Positions 9,315 to 17,516 of a DNA stretch of 64,000 nt are shown one piece after another. How positions within the stretch are numbered: position 1 is the stretch's first letter; every line of letters starts with the position of its first letter. The notes beneath the pieces were generated by a model. The model was not told where the DNA came from and ran no database searches. It saw only the letters and a program-made list of their open reading frames with translations. The DNA comes from Contendibacter sp031732755 (GTDB lineage Bacteria > Pseudomonadota > Gammaproteobacteria > Competibacterales > Competibacteraceae). The stretch covers positions 15,331-79,330 of the forward strand of contig JAVMKI010000069.1 of assembly GCA_031732755.1 (NCBI GenBank). Reading direction: 5' to 3'. The position numbers were made by a program, and so were the translations under genes.

Positions 9315-9986
9315 ATGACTATCGAACACCATCTGCCGCGTTATACGCTGGGTGAGGAAATCGCCAACAGCATCATCCATGGTGTGGGCGTCGTCTTCGG
9401 CATTGCCGGTCTCGGCGTATTGACCGCCTTCGCCAGCTTGCGCGGCGACGCCTGGCACATCGTGGGATGCAGCATCTTTGGCGCGGCGCTGATTCTGCTC
9501 TACACCACCTCGACCCTGTACCACAGCATTCCCCTGCCCCGCGTCAAACAGGTGCTGCGGACGCTCGATCACTCGGCGATTTTTATCCTGATCGCCGGCA
9601 CCTACACGCCATTTCTGCTGGTGAATCTGCGCGGTCCCTGGGGCTGGTCGCTGTTCGGCGTCATCTGGGGACTGGCGTTGATCGGCATCGTGTTGCGCAT
9701 CGTGCGTGGGCGGCGCTCGACCCTGGTTTCCGTGGCGCTATACGTGGGTATGGGCTGGGCGGTGGTGATTGCCGCCAAGCCGATGTTGACCAGCGTCGCG
9801 CCAGGCGGCCTGTGGTTGCTGCTGCTGGGCGGGCTGGCGTACACGCTGGGCGTTATTTTCTATGTCTGGAAGCGTCTGCCCTACCATCACGCCATCTGGC
9901 ATGTTTTTGTGTTAGCCGGCAGCGTTCTCCATTTCTTCGCCATTCTGTTTTACGTCATCCCACTGGCCACACCGGGACCGGGCTAG
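9315..9986 (+). CDS. trhA: TrhA/YqfA (hemolysin III) family membrane protein
   Basis: Seven-helix integral membrane protein of the hemolysin III/PAQR superfamily; bacterial members have been linked to membrane fluidity homeostasis rather than to true haemolysis. The 223-residue sequence shows the family features: an N-terminal EEIANSIIHGVGVVFG, the conserved STLYHSIP block with the family histidine, HSAIFILIAGTYTPF, and the C-terminal HHAIWHVFVLAGSVLHF containing two metal-binding-type histidines. AGAGGA lies eight bases before the ATG. It stands alone between a tonB-like gene and an unknown gene. Family assignment is secure; the precise function is not. Confidence 0.92.
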   Translation: MTIEHHLPRYTLGEEIANSIIHGVGVVFGIAGLGVLTAFASLRGDAWHIVGCSIFGAALILLYTTSTLYHSIPLPRVKQVLRTLDHSAIFILIAGTYTPFLLVNLRGPWGWSLFGVIWGLALIGIVLRIVRGRRSTLVSVALYVGMGWAVVIAAKPMLTSVAPGGLWLLLLGGLAYTLGVIFYVWKRLPYHHAIWHVFVLAGSVLHFFAILFYVIPLATPGPG

Positions 9987-10041
9987 CAGCCAGCGACCCG
10001 CGCGCCCTCTCTAATTTTACCCATCTAATCCCCTGTTAATC

Positions 10042-10070
10042 TTGCGGCATAAGTTTACCAAGAGTATACA
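10042..10070 (+). promoter_or_regulatory. Candidate sigma-70 promoter for the 151-aa gene
   Basis: TTGCGG at 10042-10047 and TATACA at 10065-10070 with a 17-bp spacer, in a locally AT-rich stretch. It would give a leader of about 30 bases ahead of the GAAGGAG ribosome-binding site of the gene at 10110. Confidence 0.5.
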
Positions 10071-10109
10071 TTTCAAGGGACTGTTTCCTGTTCTCGAAGG
10101 AGTGCCGTC

Positions 10110-10565
10110 ATGATCGGGTTTCAACTCACCGCCACCTCCCCAACCCATCCCGGATTTCGCTTTTGTCGCTCCTGCTGGTCCGAAGGCGAAATCTGGCTCA
10201 GCCACGCCTTGGGGGCGGTCGCCCCCGATGGCGCCGACGCCATCACCAGCATGCAGGAAGCCGCGATTGGGGGTATCGAAAAGGGTTTCGATAACCTGAA
10301 GAAGATTTTTCTCGATCAATTGGGTGGAATCGTGTGGTGCCCGATTTTGGTGGAGGTCGTCATCGACGAAACCAAGAAATTTTCGGCCCATTTGCTTCCC
10401 AACGAAGACAGAGGCGTCGCTGAGCTGGCGGCTGGCATGGAGCGCTTTAAGCTGGGCCGATTCGTTTGCCTGATGATCCTGGCGGCCATCCGAGCCTATC
10501 TGATGGAAGAGCTGATCCCAAACGATAGCAAGAGCGGCCAACTGAGCATCGTTATCAATCTGTAA
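10110..10565 (+). CDS. Unrecognised 151-aa protein
   Basis: I do not recognise this protein. It is probably real: a strong GAAGGAG sits nine bases before the ATG, a good promoter candidate lies about 40 bp upstream, and the frame has a natural start and stop without overlap. The sequence begins with a Cys pair (FCRSC, residues about 18-22), then a mixed helical middle with DNLKKIFLDQLGG and a conserved-looking VVIDETKKF, and a hydrophobic helix near 113-124 (FVCLMILAAI) too short and too close to charged residues for a sure membrane span. It ends in LSIVINL. It has more AT-rich codons than its neighbours, which may indicate a lineage-specific or acquired gene. Confidence 0.65.
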   Translation: MIGFQLTATSPTHPGFRFCRSCWSEGEIWLSHALGAVAPDGADAITSMQEAAIGGIEKGFDNLKKIFLDQLGGIVWCPILVEVVIDETKKFSAHLLPNEDRGVAELAAGMERFKLGRFVCLMILAAIRAYLMEELIPNDSKSGQLSIVINL

Positions 10566-10639
10566 GGCGCGCCCTTCGCCAGCGGTCTCCGCCGCCGTTT
10601 CACCATTTTGTTAGGCGCTTTGGAGTCACCGATCTCTCC

Positions 10640-11971
10640 ATGCCACCCGACTTCCCCAGAATCTTCGGCGCGGTGCTGTTGGCCACGCTGGCGATGCTTT
10701 CGCTGCTGGTCGGGGTGGGCATCGGCCTGTTCGCCAACCCCTCGCGGCGGATCAACGCCATCATCATGGCCTTCGGCACCGGCGCCCTGATCCAGGCGCT
10801 GGCGCTGGAGCTGGCGTTCGAGGGGGCGGAGCGGCTGATCAAGGAAGAGCACCTGAGTGGCCTGGTCAGTTGGCTATGGGTGGCGGTGGGCTTCACCGCC
10901 GGTGGGATATTGTATTACCTGGGTGATCGCCGATTGGAACGATACGGCGCCGCTCTACGCCATCCCGCGCTCGCCAAGCTTTACCTATTGCGCCAGCGGC
11001 GGCAATGCTCGGCGCCGCTGCTGGCCCGGCTGGCGCAAGTGGACTTGTTACGCGCGTTGCCGCCCGAGGATATGCAAGATGTGCTGTTGTGCATCCAGCC
11101 CATCCAATTCGCCGCCGGGGCCACCATCTTTCACCGAGGCGACACCGGTGACGCACTGTACTTGATCGTCTCCGGCCAAGTCGCTGTGCTCGCCAATGCC
11201 CATGCCGGCACAGTCGAATCCGCCCTGCTCGCCCGGCTGACCGAGGGGCAGTCGTTCGGCGAAATGGCCCTGTTGACCGGCGAACCCCGCACCGCCACGG
11301 TGACGGCCCTCACCGAGGTCGAACTGCTCAAGATCGCCAAGGAACATTTCGATGAACTGCTCGACCGCTCGCCTCGCCTGCGCCAGGCGGTCGAAATTCT
11401 GAGCTCGCAACGGATCTTGCAAAATGTGGCCACCCTGCGCGAGCCAGCCGACGCGGCGGACTGGGAAAAGCGGGCGCTGGCCAATATTCAGCGCCTGAGC
11501 CATCACGAGGAAGCGGCGCTGCTGGAAAAACACGCGGTGACCAGCGCGCCGTTGGCGCTGTTTCTCGGCGCGCTGCTCGATGGCATCCCCGAATCACTGG
11601 TGATCGGCTCCAGTTTCGCGGGGCTCGACTCGTTCCGTTTCACCTTCCTAGCGGCGGTGTTCTTGTCCAACCTGCCGGAAGCCATCGGCAGCGCGGTGGG
11701 CATGCGGCGGGCGGGGTTCAGCATGAAACGCATCTTCACCCTGTGGGGACTGCTGGTACTGACCGGCGCGCTGGCGGCGGCGCTGGGCAATGCTTTCCTC
11801 GCCGACGCCCCGCCAACGCTGCTCACCCTGGTGGGGGCCATCGCTGGCGGTGGTATCCTAGCAATGGTGTCCTCGGTCATGATGCCCGAGGCCTATGAGG
11901 ACGGTGGCCCAGCGGTCGGGCTGGCCACTATCGCCGGCTTTCTCGCCGCCTTTCTGTTCACCTTCGTGTAG
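10640..11971 (+). CDS. ZIP-like membrane protein with an inserted cyclic-nucleotide-binding domain
   Basis: The 443-residue protein starts with three membrane helices (about 8-31, 37-60, 74-95), then carries a soluble CRP-type cyclic-nucleotide-binding domain (about 135-258), and returns to the membrane with four or five helices (about 302-443). The soluble domain has a complete phosphate-binding cassette, GEMALLTGEPRTATV (207-221), including the arginine that normally contacts the cyclic phosphate. The C-terminal half resembles ZIP metal transporters: LDGIPESLVIG (313-323) and LSNLPEAIG (342-350) sit where ZIPs carry the HNxPEG and HExPEG metal sites, but the histidines are replaced. Possible roles are a cyclic-nucleotide-gated metal carrier or a sensor derived from one; neither is shown. 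A cAMP phosphodiesterase gene (cpdA) lies 5.5 kb away. The start has a poorly spaced GGAG. Confidence 0.8.
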   Translation: MPPDFPRIFGAVLLATLAMLSLLVGVGIGLFANPSRRINAIIMAFGTGALIQALALELAFEGAERLIKEEHLSGLVSWLWVAVGFTAGGILYYLGDRRLERYGAALRHPALAKLYLLRQRRQCSAPLLARLAQVDLLRALPPEDMQDVLLCIQPIQFAAGATIFHRGDTGDALYLIVSGQVAVLANAHAGTVESALLARLTEGQSFGEMALLTGEPRTATVTALTEVELLKIAKEHFDELLDRSPRLRQAVEILSSQRILQNVATLREPADAADWEKRALANIQRLSHHEEAALLEKHAVTSAPLALFLGALLDGIPESLVIGSSFAGLDSFRFTFLAAVFLSNLPEAIGSAVGMRRAGFSMKRIFTLWGLLVLTGALAAALGNAFLADAPPTLLTLVGAIAGGGILAMVSSVMMPEAYEDGGPAVGLATIAGFLAAFLFTFV

Positions 11972-11978
11972 TCCAGCC

Positions 11979-12737
11979 TTGAGCTTTTGGAACCGCTATG
12001 CGCAGCAGTGGGGATTGTGGCGCTCGGTGCTGATGTACCATGGTGTCCCACTGCGCCGGCGTCAATTGACCCGGTTTTACGCGACTTTCATTCAACCCGG
12101 CGATCTTTGCTTCGACATCGGCGCGCACGTTGGCAGCCGGCTGCGGGCGTGGTTGCCATTGGGCGCGCGGATCGTGGCGGTGGAGCCGCAGCCGGCGTGC
12201 ATGACGCTGCTGCGCCGCTGGTTCGGCCAGAACCCCCACATCACCTTGATCGCCCAGGCGGTCGGCGCCGCGCCCGGCGTCGCCGAACTGTGGGTCAGTC
12301 CGCGCACTCCCACGGTAAGCAGCCTGTCGCCAGCCTGGATCACGGCGGTGCGCCAGGAGCGCGGGTTCGCGGCGGTACGTTGGAACGAGCGCATTCCGGT
12401 CGCGGTCACGACCCTGGATGCGCTGATCGCGCGCCATGGCGTGCCCGCGTTCTGCAAAATTGACGTGGAGGGATACGAGTTGGAAGTTCTGAAAGGGTTG
12501 TCCCAGCCGATTCCCGCCTTGTCCTTTGAGTATCTACCGACCTGTCTGGACGCGGCGCGGGCCTGCGTGGCGCATCTGGCGGCGCTGGGACCCTACGAAT
12601 TCAACGGATCGGTGGGTGAAGCGCAACGCTTGCGTTCTCCGGTCTGGCTCGATGCCGACGCTTGCCTGGCCTGGCTTGACACGCTCGCCGGGCTGGGCGA
12701 TTCCGGCGACCTCTACGCCCGGTTGCGGACGGCATGA
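11979..12737 (+). CDS. FkbM-family SAM-dependent methyltransferase
   Basis: Soluble methyltransferase of the FkbM family, which usually methylates hydroxyl groups of sugars or polyketide-like acceptors; the acceptor here is unknown. The SAM-binding motif I is GDLCFDIGAHVGSR, and the family signature CKIDVEGYELEVLKGL appears in the second half. The start is uncertain: a TTG at 11979, eight bases after the previous stop, gives 252 residues with a family-like N-terminus; the first ATG is at 12033; an ATG at 11895 would overlap the previous gene by 77 bp and add a Ser/Pro-rich tail that is not family-like. No clear ribosome-binding site marks any of these. It overlaps the next gene by four bases (ATGA), so the two are surely co-translated. 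Confidence 0.82.
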   Translation: MSFWNRYAQQWGLWRSVLMYHGVPLRRRQLTRFYATFIQPGDLCFDIGAHVGSRLRAWLPLGARIVAVEPQPACMTLLRRWFGQNPHITLIAQAVGAAPGVAELWVSPRTPTVSSLSPAWITAVRQERGFAAVRWNERIPVAVTTLDALIARHGVPAFCKIDVEGYELEVLKGLSQPIPALSFEYLPTCLDAARACVAHLAALGPYEFNGSVGEAQRLRSPVWLDADACLAWLDTLAGLGDSGDLYARLRTA

Positions 12738-13630
12738 CTCCGCCCGCCCTGGCGTCCGATTCGGTCTGGTCATGGCTGCTGGCGCTGCGCCGCCATCTCC
12801 GAGAACTGCCCACCGTTCCACCACATCCTGGCCTGCGACTGAACCCGGACGGTCAGCCGACGGTGACGCTCGCCGCCGATCCCACCGCGCTGTTGACCAT
12901 TGCCGCCGACGGGACTTGGACCTCCCAAATTCCGCTACCGCCCGCCACCGCGGAACTGCTGGATTTATACCTGCCGCTGGCGCTGGCCCGCCCAGATCGG
13001 CCACTGACAGTAGCGCATCTTGGGCAAAGCCTGGACGGACGCATCGCCACCGTCAACGGAGCCTCCACCTACGTGACTGGCCCCGAGAACCTGACCCATT
13101 TACATCGGATGCGCGCATTGTGCGACGCCATCGTGGTCGGCGCGGGCACGGTGGAATGCGACGATCCGCAACTGACGACGCGGCGGGTTGCCGGTCCGCA
13201 TCCGGTGCGAGTCGTTCTCGATCCCCGTCGCCGGCTGGCCGCCGACCATGGGCTGTTCCACGACCGGGCCGCGCCGACGCTGCTGGTTTGCGCCGAGGAA
13301 CGGGCCGATTGGCCCGCGCCCGGCCATGCGGAACTCATCGGCGTACCGGCGCAAGGTTCCGGGCTGAACTTGCGGGCGTTGGTACAGCGGTTGCGCGCGC
13401 GTGGACTGTTCGGGATTTTCATCGAGGGTGGTGGTTTGACCGTGTCGATCTTTCTGGAACAGGGCTTGTTGGACCGGCTGCAAATCACCATCGCGCCGCT
13501 GATCATCGGCTCCGGTCGGCCCGGCGTCACGCTGCCGACCATCACGGATTTGTCCCAGAGCTTGCGTCCCCGCTACCGCCGCCATGTCATGGGCGAGGAC
13601 GTGCTGTTCGATTGCCAGTTACGGGAATGA
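12734..13630 (+). CDS. RibD C-terminal-domain (dihydrofolate-reductase-like) oxidoreductase
   Basis: A 298-residue protein whose last 210 residues are a RibD_C/DHFR-fold reductase, without the N-terminal deaminase of true RibD. Motifs: LGQSLDGRIAT, then VVGAGTVECDDPQLTTR, and the late FIEGGGLTVSIFLEQGLLD followed by IAPLIIGSGRPG. Such stand-alone reductases use NADPH on pyrimidine or pterin-like substrates. The N-terminal 85 residues are not recognised. It overlaps the FkbM gene by four bases and converges with a methyltransferase/glycosyltransferase/pterin-synthase-like operon, which suggests a common small-molecule pathway. That link is an inference. Confidence 0.85.
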   Translation: MTPPALASDSVWSWLLALRRHLRELPTVPPHPGLRLNPDGQPTVTLAADPTALLTIAADGTWTSQIPLPPATAELLDLYLPLALARPDRPLTVAHLGQSLDGRIATVNGASTYVTGPENLTHLHRMRALCDAIVVGAGTVECDDPQLTTRRVAGPHPVRVVLDPRRRLAADHGLFHDRAAPTLLVCAEERADWPAPGHAELIGVPAQGSGLNLRALVQRLRARGLFGIFIEGGGLTVSIFLEQGLLDRLQITIAPLIIGSGRPGVTLPTITDLSQSLRPRYRRHVMGEDVLFDCQLRE

Positions 13631-13748
13631 AAATCGGGCAAAGTCCGTCAAACCTTGGCGAGGAAACCGCATGGCGGGGTCACGGGCGTATCGTCCCCAC
13701 CGATCGGCGCAACTTCCAGGCCCGCCGCTGGAAAAGCCATCAGCCGTT

Positions 13749-14585
13749 TCACCAGTTGTCGGCAGGATGATCATCCCGCCACGCAAACAAATCCCAATGC
13801 CCGACTCGCAAGCGCGATTCACCCCGATCAATCCAATGGCGACGTTGCGCCAGCCAATCCACCCAATCCTCCTCCGCGGGCGCGATTTGCCGGGCGGCTT
13901 CCACACAGCCCTCCAGTAACGTCCTCTGCATTTCAGCCTGTTTCGGTTCCAGCACCCAGGGACTGGGTCGCAACATCACCCAATAACCCACCTTCCGCAG
14001 CAGAATCGCCAACGTGGCGGCGGCATCGGGACCGAGCGCCGGGCCAAATCCCTTGTCGGTGCGCTGATGACGATTCACCCGTTCGCGCACCGACTCGTCG
14101 CCGGCCAGCGCCGGTTCCCAGACGATGGAACCGTCATAACTCAGGGCCATGAACACCGCCGCCCGCGCATCGCGACAACGCTGGGCCAACTGCTCCAACC
14201 AATCCGCCGAGACCAGATCGAGCAGAGCGGACGCCGTTACCAGGTGCACGCCGCGACAATCCAACCGCTCCCAGTCATGGACCAGATCGAGCCGACGCCA
14301 GTCCAGCATTGGATTCATTCCCCGTTCCGCCACCCACGGACCGCTCAGTTCCTCGCCCCGCGCCAGCAACGCCGGATCGTGATCCACCAACCGCCAGTGC
14401 TGCTCGCCACCGAGCACCGGCGCCAGAAACCGGAAGTTGGCGCCTGTACCGCTGGCCAAATCCAGCACGGTCAGCGTTTCCCTCCCCCGCCGCCAGGTCA
14501 GCAATTCGGCGGTCAATTCCACATTGCGCGCCATCGCGTCCACCGGTTCGCGGCGCGCCAGCCAATCGGCGGAAAATCCGCTCAT
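13749..14585 (-). CDS. Class I SAM-dependent methyltransferase
   Basis: A 278-residue cytoplasmic methyltransferase with motif I LDLASGTGANFRFLAP at about residues 38-53, an acidic LVDHDPALL after it, and LVTASALLDLVSADWL in the core. It contains no membrane segments. The start ATG at 14585 overlaps the stop of the glycosyltransferase gene by four bases; a longer reading from 14624 would begin inside that gene and is not needed. It is the third and last gene of the pterin-synthase-like/glycosyltransferase/methyltransferase operon. The substrate is unknown; by context it could be a glycosylated product of the two preceding enzymes. Confidence 0.85.
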   Translation of the reverse strand: MSGFSADWLARREPVDAMARNVELTAELLTWRRGRETLTVLDLASGTGANFRFLAPVLGGEQHWRLVDHDPALLARGEELSGPWVAERGMNPMLDWRRLDLVHDWERLDCRGVHLVTASALLDLVSADWLEQLAQRCRDARAAVFMALSYDGSIVWEPALAGDESVRERVNRHQRTDKGFGPALGPDAAATLAILLRKVGYWVMLRPSPWVLEPKQAEMQRTLLEGCVEAARQIAPAEEDWVDWLAQRRHWIDRGESRLRVGHWDLFAWRDDHPADNW

Positions 14586-15631
14586 GCTGGAATAGCCTCC
14601 AGCGCGGCGGCGAACCGGGCGCACGTCGTCGACCAGTCCGGCAATGCGTGTCGGGCCGCTCGCGCCCCCGCCGCCAACCGCTCGCGCAAACCCGATTCCG
14701 TCATGACGCGCGCCAGCGCCTCGGCCAATGCCACCTCGTCACCAGGCGGAACCAGTAAGCCCGCGTCCACCGGCACGGTATCGGGAATCGCGCCAGCGGT
14801 CGTGCTGACCATCGGCAAACCGCGCGCCAGCGCCTCGGCCAGCGCCATACCATAACCCTCGTGATACGACGGCAACACGAACAAATCCGCCCGCTGGTAC
14901 GCGACCGCCAAAGCCGCTGCTTCCAATTGCCCCAGAAACTCGATGCGCCCGGCCAGTCCCCGTTCCGCCGTCAGGGCTCGCAAGTTCGCGGCGGTCATGG
15001 GATCAAGGTCGAGGCTACCCGCGCACCGCAACCGCCACGGCAGCGATGCCAACCGCGCCAGCGCCCGGAACAGCACGGCGTGGCCCTTGCGCGGCGTCAG
15101 CGACGCCACGCACAGCAACGCCCATGTCTCCCCGCCCGATCCCACGGCCAGCGGCGCGGGGTCCGTTCCTGGCAACACCACCGCGCACTGTTCCGGCGCG
15201 ATGGCGTAATCGGCCAACGCGCGCGCGGTGCTGGGACTGGTGACGATCACTCCTTGAACCTGTTGCAGCGCCGCGCGCTCGCTGGCGTACAAGCACTGAC
15301 GCGTGGCGTCATCCCATCCGGTTTCCAGCGCCAGCGGATGGTGCACCAGCGCTACCAGTCGCAAGCGATTCCGGTGGACGGTGGCAGCCTCGGGCAGCGC
15401 GCCCAGCGCCAACCCGTCCACCACGACCAGCGCCCGTTCCGGCAGCGCGGCCAAGACCGTGTCGGCCTCGGCCAGCGCCGCCGGAGTAGGCAACGGAAAA
15501 CTGGCGTCGAGACGATGCAGGTCTACTTGCCAACCCAGCGCCGCCAGCCCCGCCATGATCCGGCGGTCGTAGAGATAGCCGCCGGTGCGAGTCTCCAGAT
15601 CACCGGGAATCAGAAAATGCACGGAATTCAC
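14582..15631 (-). CDS. Glycosyltransferase family 4 protein
   Basis: GT-B fold glycosyltransferase of 349 residues. N-terminal half: HFLIPGDLETRTGGYLYD, a start typical of GT4 proteins that act on small acceptors. C-terminal half: CVASLTPRKGHAVLFRALA (sugar-nucleotide fold start) and SYHEGYGMALAEALARGLP, which contains the E-x7-E motif, with a following TTAGAIPDTV block. No membrane anchor is seen, so it should be soluble. It overlaps both neighbours by four bases (ATGA), giving a tight three-gene unit with a pterin-synthase-like gene upstream and a methyltransferase downstream. This coupling argues for a small-molecule rather than an LPS acceptor, by inference. Confidence 0.87.
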   Translation of the reverse strand: MNSVHFLIPGDLETRTGGYLYDRRIMAGLAALGWQVDLHRLDASFPLPTPAALAEADTVLAALPERALVVVDGLALGALPEAATVHRNRLRLVALVHHPLALETGWDDATRQCLYASERAALQQVQGVIVTSPSTARALADYAIAPEQCAVVLPGTDPAPLAVGSGGETWALLCVASLTPRKGHAVLFRALARLASLPWRLRCAGSLDLDPMTAANLRALTAERGLAGRIEFLGQLEAAALAVAYQRADLFVLPSYHEGYGMALAEALARGLPMVSTTAGAIPDTVPVDAGLLVPPGDEVALAEALARVMTESGLRERLAAGARAARHALPDWSTTCARFAAALEAIPA

Positions 15632-16029
15632 GGCAGCGGCCCCTCATAGGCGGCCCAAGCGACATGGGATTCGCGCAGGGTAACGCGCATCGCACTCAAA
15701 CCGGCGGCGTGCGCCCCCAGTTGACCGTCCTCGATGCGAACGGCGATGTGATTGAAAATGGCCTGGGCCAGGAATTCGGTGGTGGTGTTATGGCCCGCGA
15801 ATTCCGCGACATCGTCCAGATTGCGGTAATTCCATTCGTTCAACACCTCCCGCAGACACGCGCCGGCCTTGTCGATGTCCACCACCATCCCATCGGGGTC
15901 CAGATCGGGACGACGCAACTCCAAATCAACGACATAGGTCGCGCCGTGCAGGCGCTGGGCGGGGCCGAAAGCCTCGCCCCGGAAGCGGTGAGCAATCATG
16001 AAATGGTCACGGACGCAAACAGTGTACAT
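15628..16029 (-). CDS. 6-pyruvoyl-tetrahydropterin synthase/QueD-like protein with altered zinc site
   Basis: A 133-residue member of the tunnelling-fold pterin synthase family. The family zinc is normally held by a His in the first strand and by both His of an HGH motif. Here H14 (MIAHRF) and H28 are present but the motif reads LHGATY, so the third ligand is alanine 30. Other family features remain: VVDIDKAG after the second strand and NTTTEFLAQAIFNHI in the helix that usually reads PTxEN. It may therefore bind metal differently or catalyse a different reaction. It is the first gene of an operon with a glycosyltransferase and a methyltransferase and diverges from argA. A second, canonical paralogue lies at 37159-37683. 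Confidence 0.8.
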   Translation of the reverse strand: MYTVCVRDHFMIAHRFRGEAFGPAQRLHGATYVVDLELRRPDLDPDGMVVDIDKAGACLREVLNEWNYRNLDDVAEFAGHNTTTEFLAQAIFNHIAVRIEDGQLGAHAAGLSAMRVTLRESHVAWAAYEGPLP

Positions 16030-16169
16030 GGCTGAACCTTGGGTTACGGGAAGACCGGGCGGGTGATTACAGCTTTGACCGCATATGGTATTAGACTAGC
16101 GCGCCGGAACACCCGGTTATTTTTCTTCCGCTAACTCGTCCCGTCGGGCATTTTCCTCTCAACCCCGCT

Positions 16170-17480
16170 ATGAATTCCGAAACTTTCGTGCACTGGTTTC
16201 GCCAGGCCGGCCCTTATGTCAACGCCCATCGCAATCGGACCTTCGTCGTTCAGTTCAGCGGCGCCGCCGTGGAAGCCGAAACCTTCCCCAGCCTAATGGA
16301 CGACCTCGCCTTGCTGCACAGCCTGGGCATTCGCTTGGTGCTGACGCACGGCGCGCGGCCCCAAATCGAACAACGGTTGCGCGAAGCCGGACGCGAGTGG
16401 CGTTACGTCAATGGCCTGCGGCTCACCGAGACCGAAGACTTGCGCTATGTCAAGCAAGCCATCGGTCGGGCGCGAATTCGCATCGAAGCGCGGCTCTCCA
16501 TGGGGCTAGCCAACGCACCGCTGCACGGCGCCCGTCCGCGGGTCGCCTCGGGCAACCTGGTCACCGCCCGACCGCTGGGGGTGCGCGATGGGGTGGATTA
16601 TGGTTTCACTGGCGAAGTGCGCCGGATCGACGACCGCGCCATCCGCTTGTGGCTGGAGCAAGACGCCATCGTGCTGCTGTCGCCGCTGGGTTACTCGCCA
16701 ACGGGGGAAATCTTCAACCTGAGCGCCGAGGAGGTGGCCGCCGCCGCCGCTCGCGCGCTGCGCGCCGACAAACTGCTCATTCTGAGCGAGAATCTGGAAT
16801 TGCGCGCCCCCACCGGAGGGCCAATCCGCGAACTCAGTCCCAGTGACGCCGAACGGCGACTGATCGAGTCGCCCGCTCTGAACGAGGAAACCGCTCACCA
16901 TCTACGACTGGCGCTGCGGGCCTGCCAAGCCGGCGTGCGGCGGGTGCATCTGCTCGACCGACAGATGGATGGGGCGTTGCCGCTGGAACTGTTCACTCGC
17001 GACGGCGTCGGCGTCATGATCACCGCCGACATCTACGAAGGACTGCGCCCCGCCACCATCGACGATGTGGGCGGACTGTTGGAACTGATCCAACCGTTGG
17101 AGGAAGAAGGCACGCTGGTGCGGCGTTCGCGGCAGCGGCTGGAAATGGAAATCGACCGCTTCTCCGTACTGGAGCGCGATGGCGCCATCATCGGTTGCGC
17201 CGCGCTGTATCCCTTCGCCGAGGAGCGGCTGGGCGAACTGGCCTGCGTCGCGGTGCATCCCGCCTACCGCAACAGCGGTCGAGCCGGGATTCTACTGCGC
17301 GGCATCGAGCGCCAGGCCCACGCCCAAGGTTTGTCAACGCTGTTCGTGCTGACGACTCGCACCGCTCACTGGTTCCGCGAACATGGCTTCGAACCCGCCG
17401 AGGTCGCCGACCTCCCCATGGGCAAGCAGGCGTTGTACAACTGGCAACGGCGCTCGAAAGTGTTCGTCAAAACCCTGTAA
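16170..17480 (+). CDS. argA: Amino-acid N-acetyltransferase (N-acetylglutamate synthase)
   Basis: First enzyme of arginine biosynthesis, transferring acetyl from acetyl-CoA to glutamate. The 436-residue protein has the classical ArgA build: an amino-acid-kinase-like N-terminal domain (about 20-280, with LTHGARPQIEQRL) that senses arginine, and a C-terminal GNAT acetyltransferase domain (about 290-436, with LGELACVAVHPAYRNSGRA and the acetyl-CoA loop). Length matches E. coli ArgA (443). The gene is transcribed alone or with cpdA, 36 bp downstream. The ribosome-binding site is weak. Confidence 0.96.
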   Translation: MNSETFVHWFRQAGPYVNAHRNRTFVVQFSGAAVEAETFPSLMDDLALLHSLGIRLVLTHGARPQIEQRLREAGREWRYVNGLRLTETEDLRYVKQAIGRARIRIEARLSMGLANAPLHGARPRVASGNLVTARPLGVRDGVDYGFTGEVRRIDDRAIRLWLEQDAIVLLSPLGYSPTGEIFNLSAEEVAAAAARALRADKLLILSENLELRAPTGGPIRELSPSDAERRLIESPALNEETAHHLRLALRACQAGVRRVHLLDRQMDGALPLELFTRDGVGVMITADIYEGLRPATIDDVGGLLELIQPLEEEGTLVRRSRQRLEMEIDRFSVLERDGAIIGCAALYPFAEERLGELACVAVHPAYRNSGRAGILLRGIERQAHAQGLSTLFVLTTRTAHWFREHGFEPAEVADLPMGKQALYNWQRRSKVFVKTL

Positions 17481-17516
17481 GCTGTTCCCCTCATCCCTTA
17501 CCGAGGACTCCACGTT

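Noticed and set aside
12526..13770. Long plus-strand frame overlapping the FkbM and RibD-type genes
   Set aside because: Arg/Ala/Pro-rich shadow in a different frame from two genes with clear motifs.
16030..16169. TTGACC at the argA/pterin-synthase-like divergent region as a -35 box
   Set aside because: No -10 element at suitable spacing for argA.
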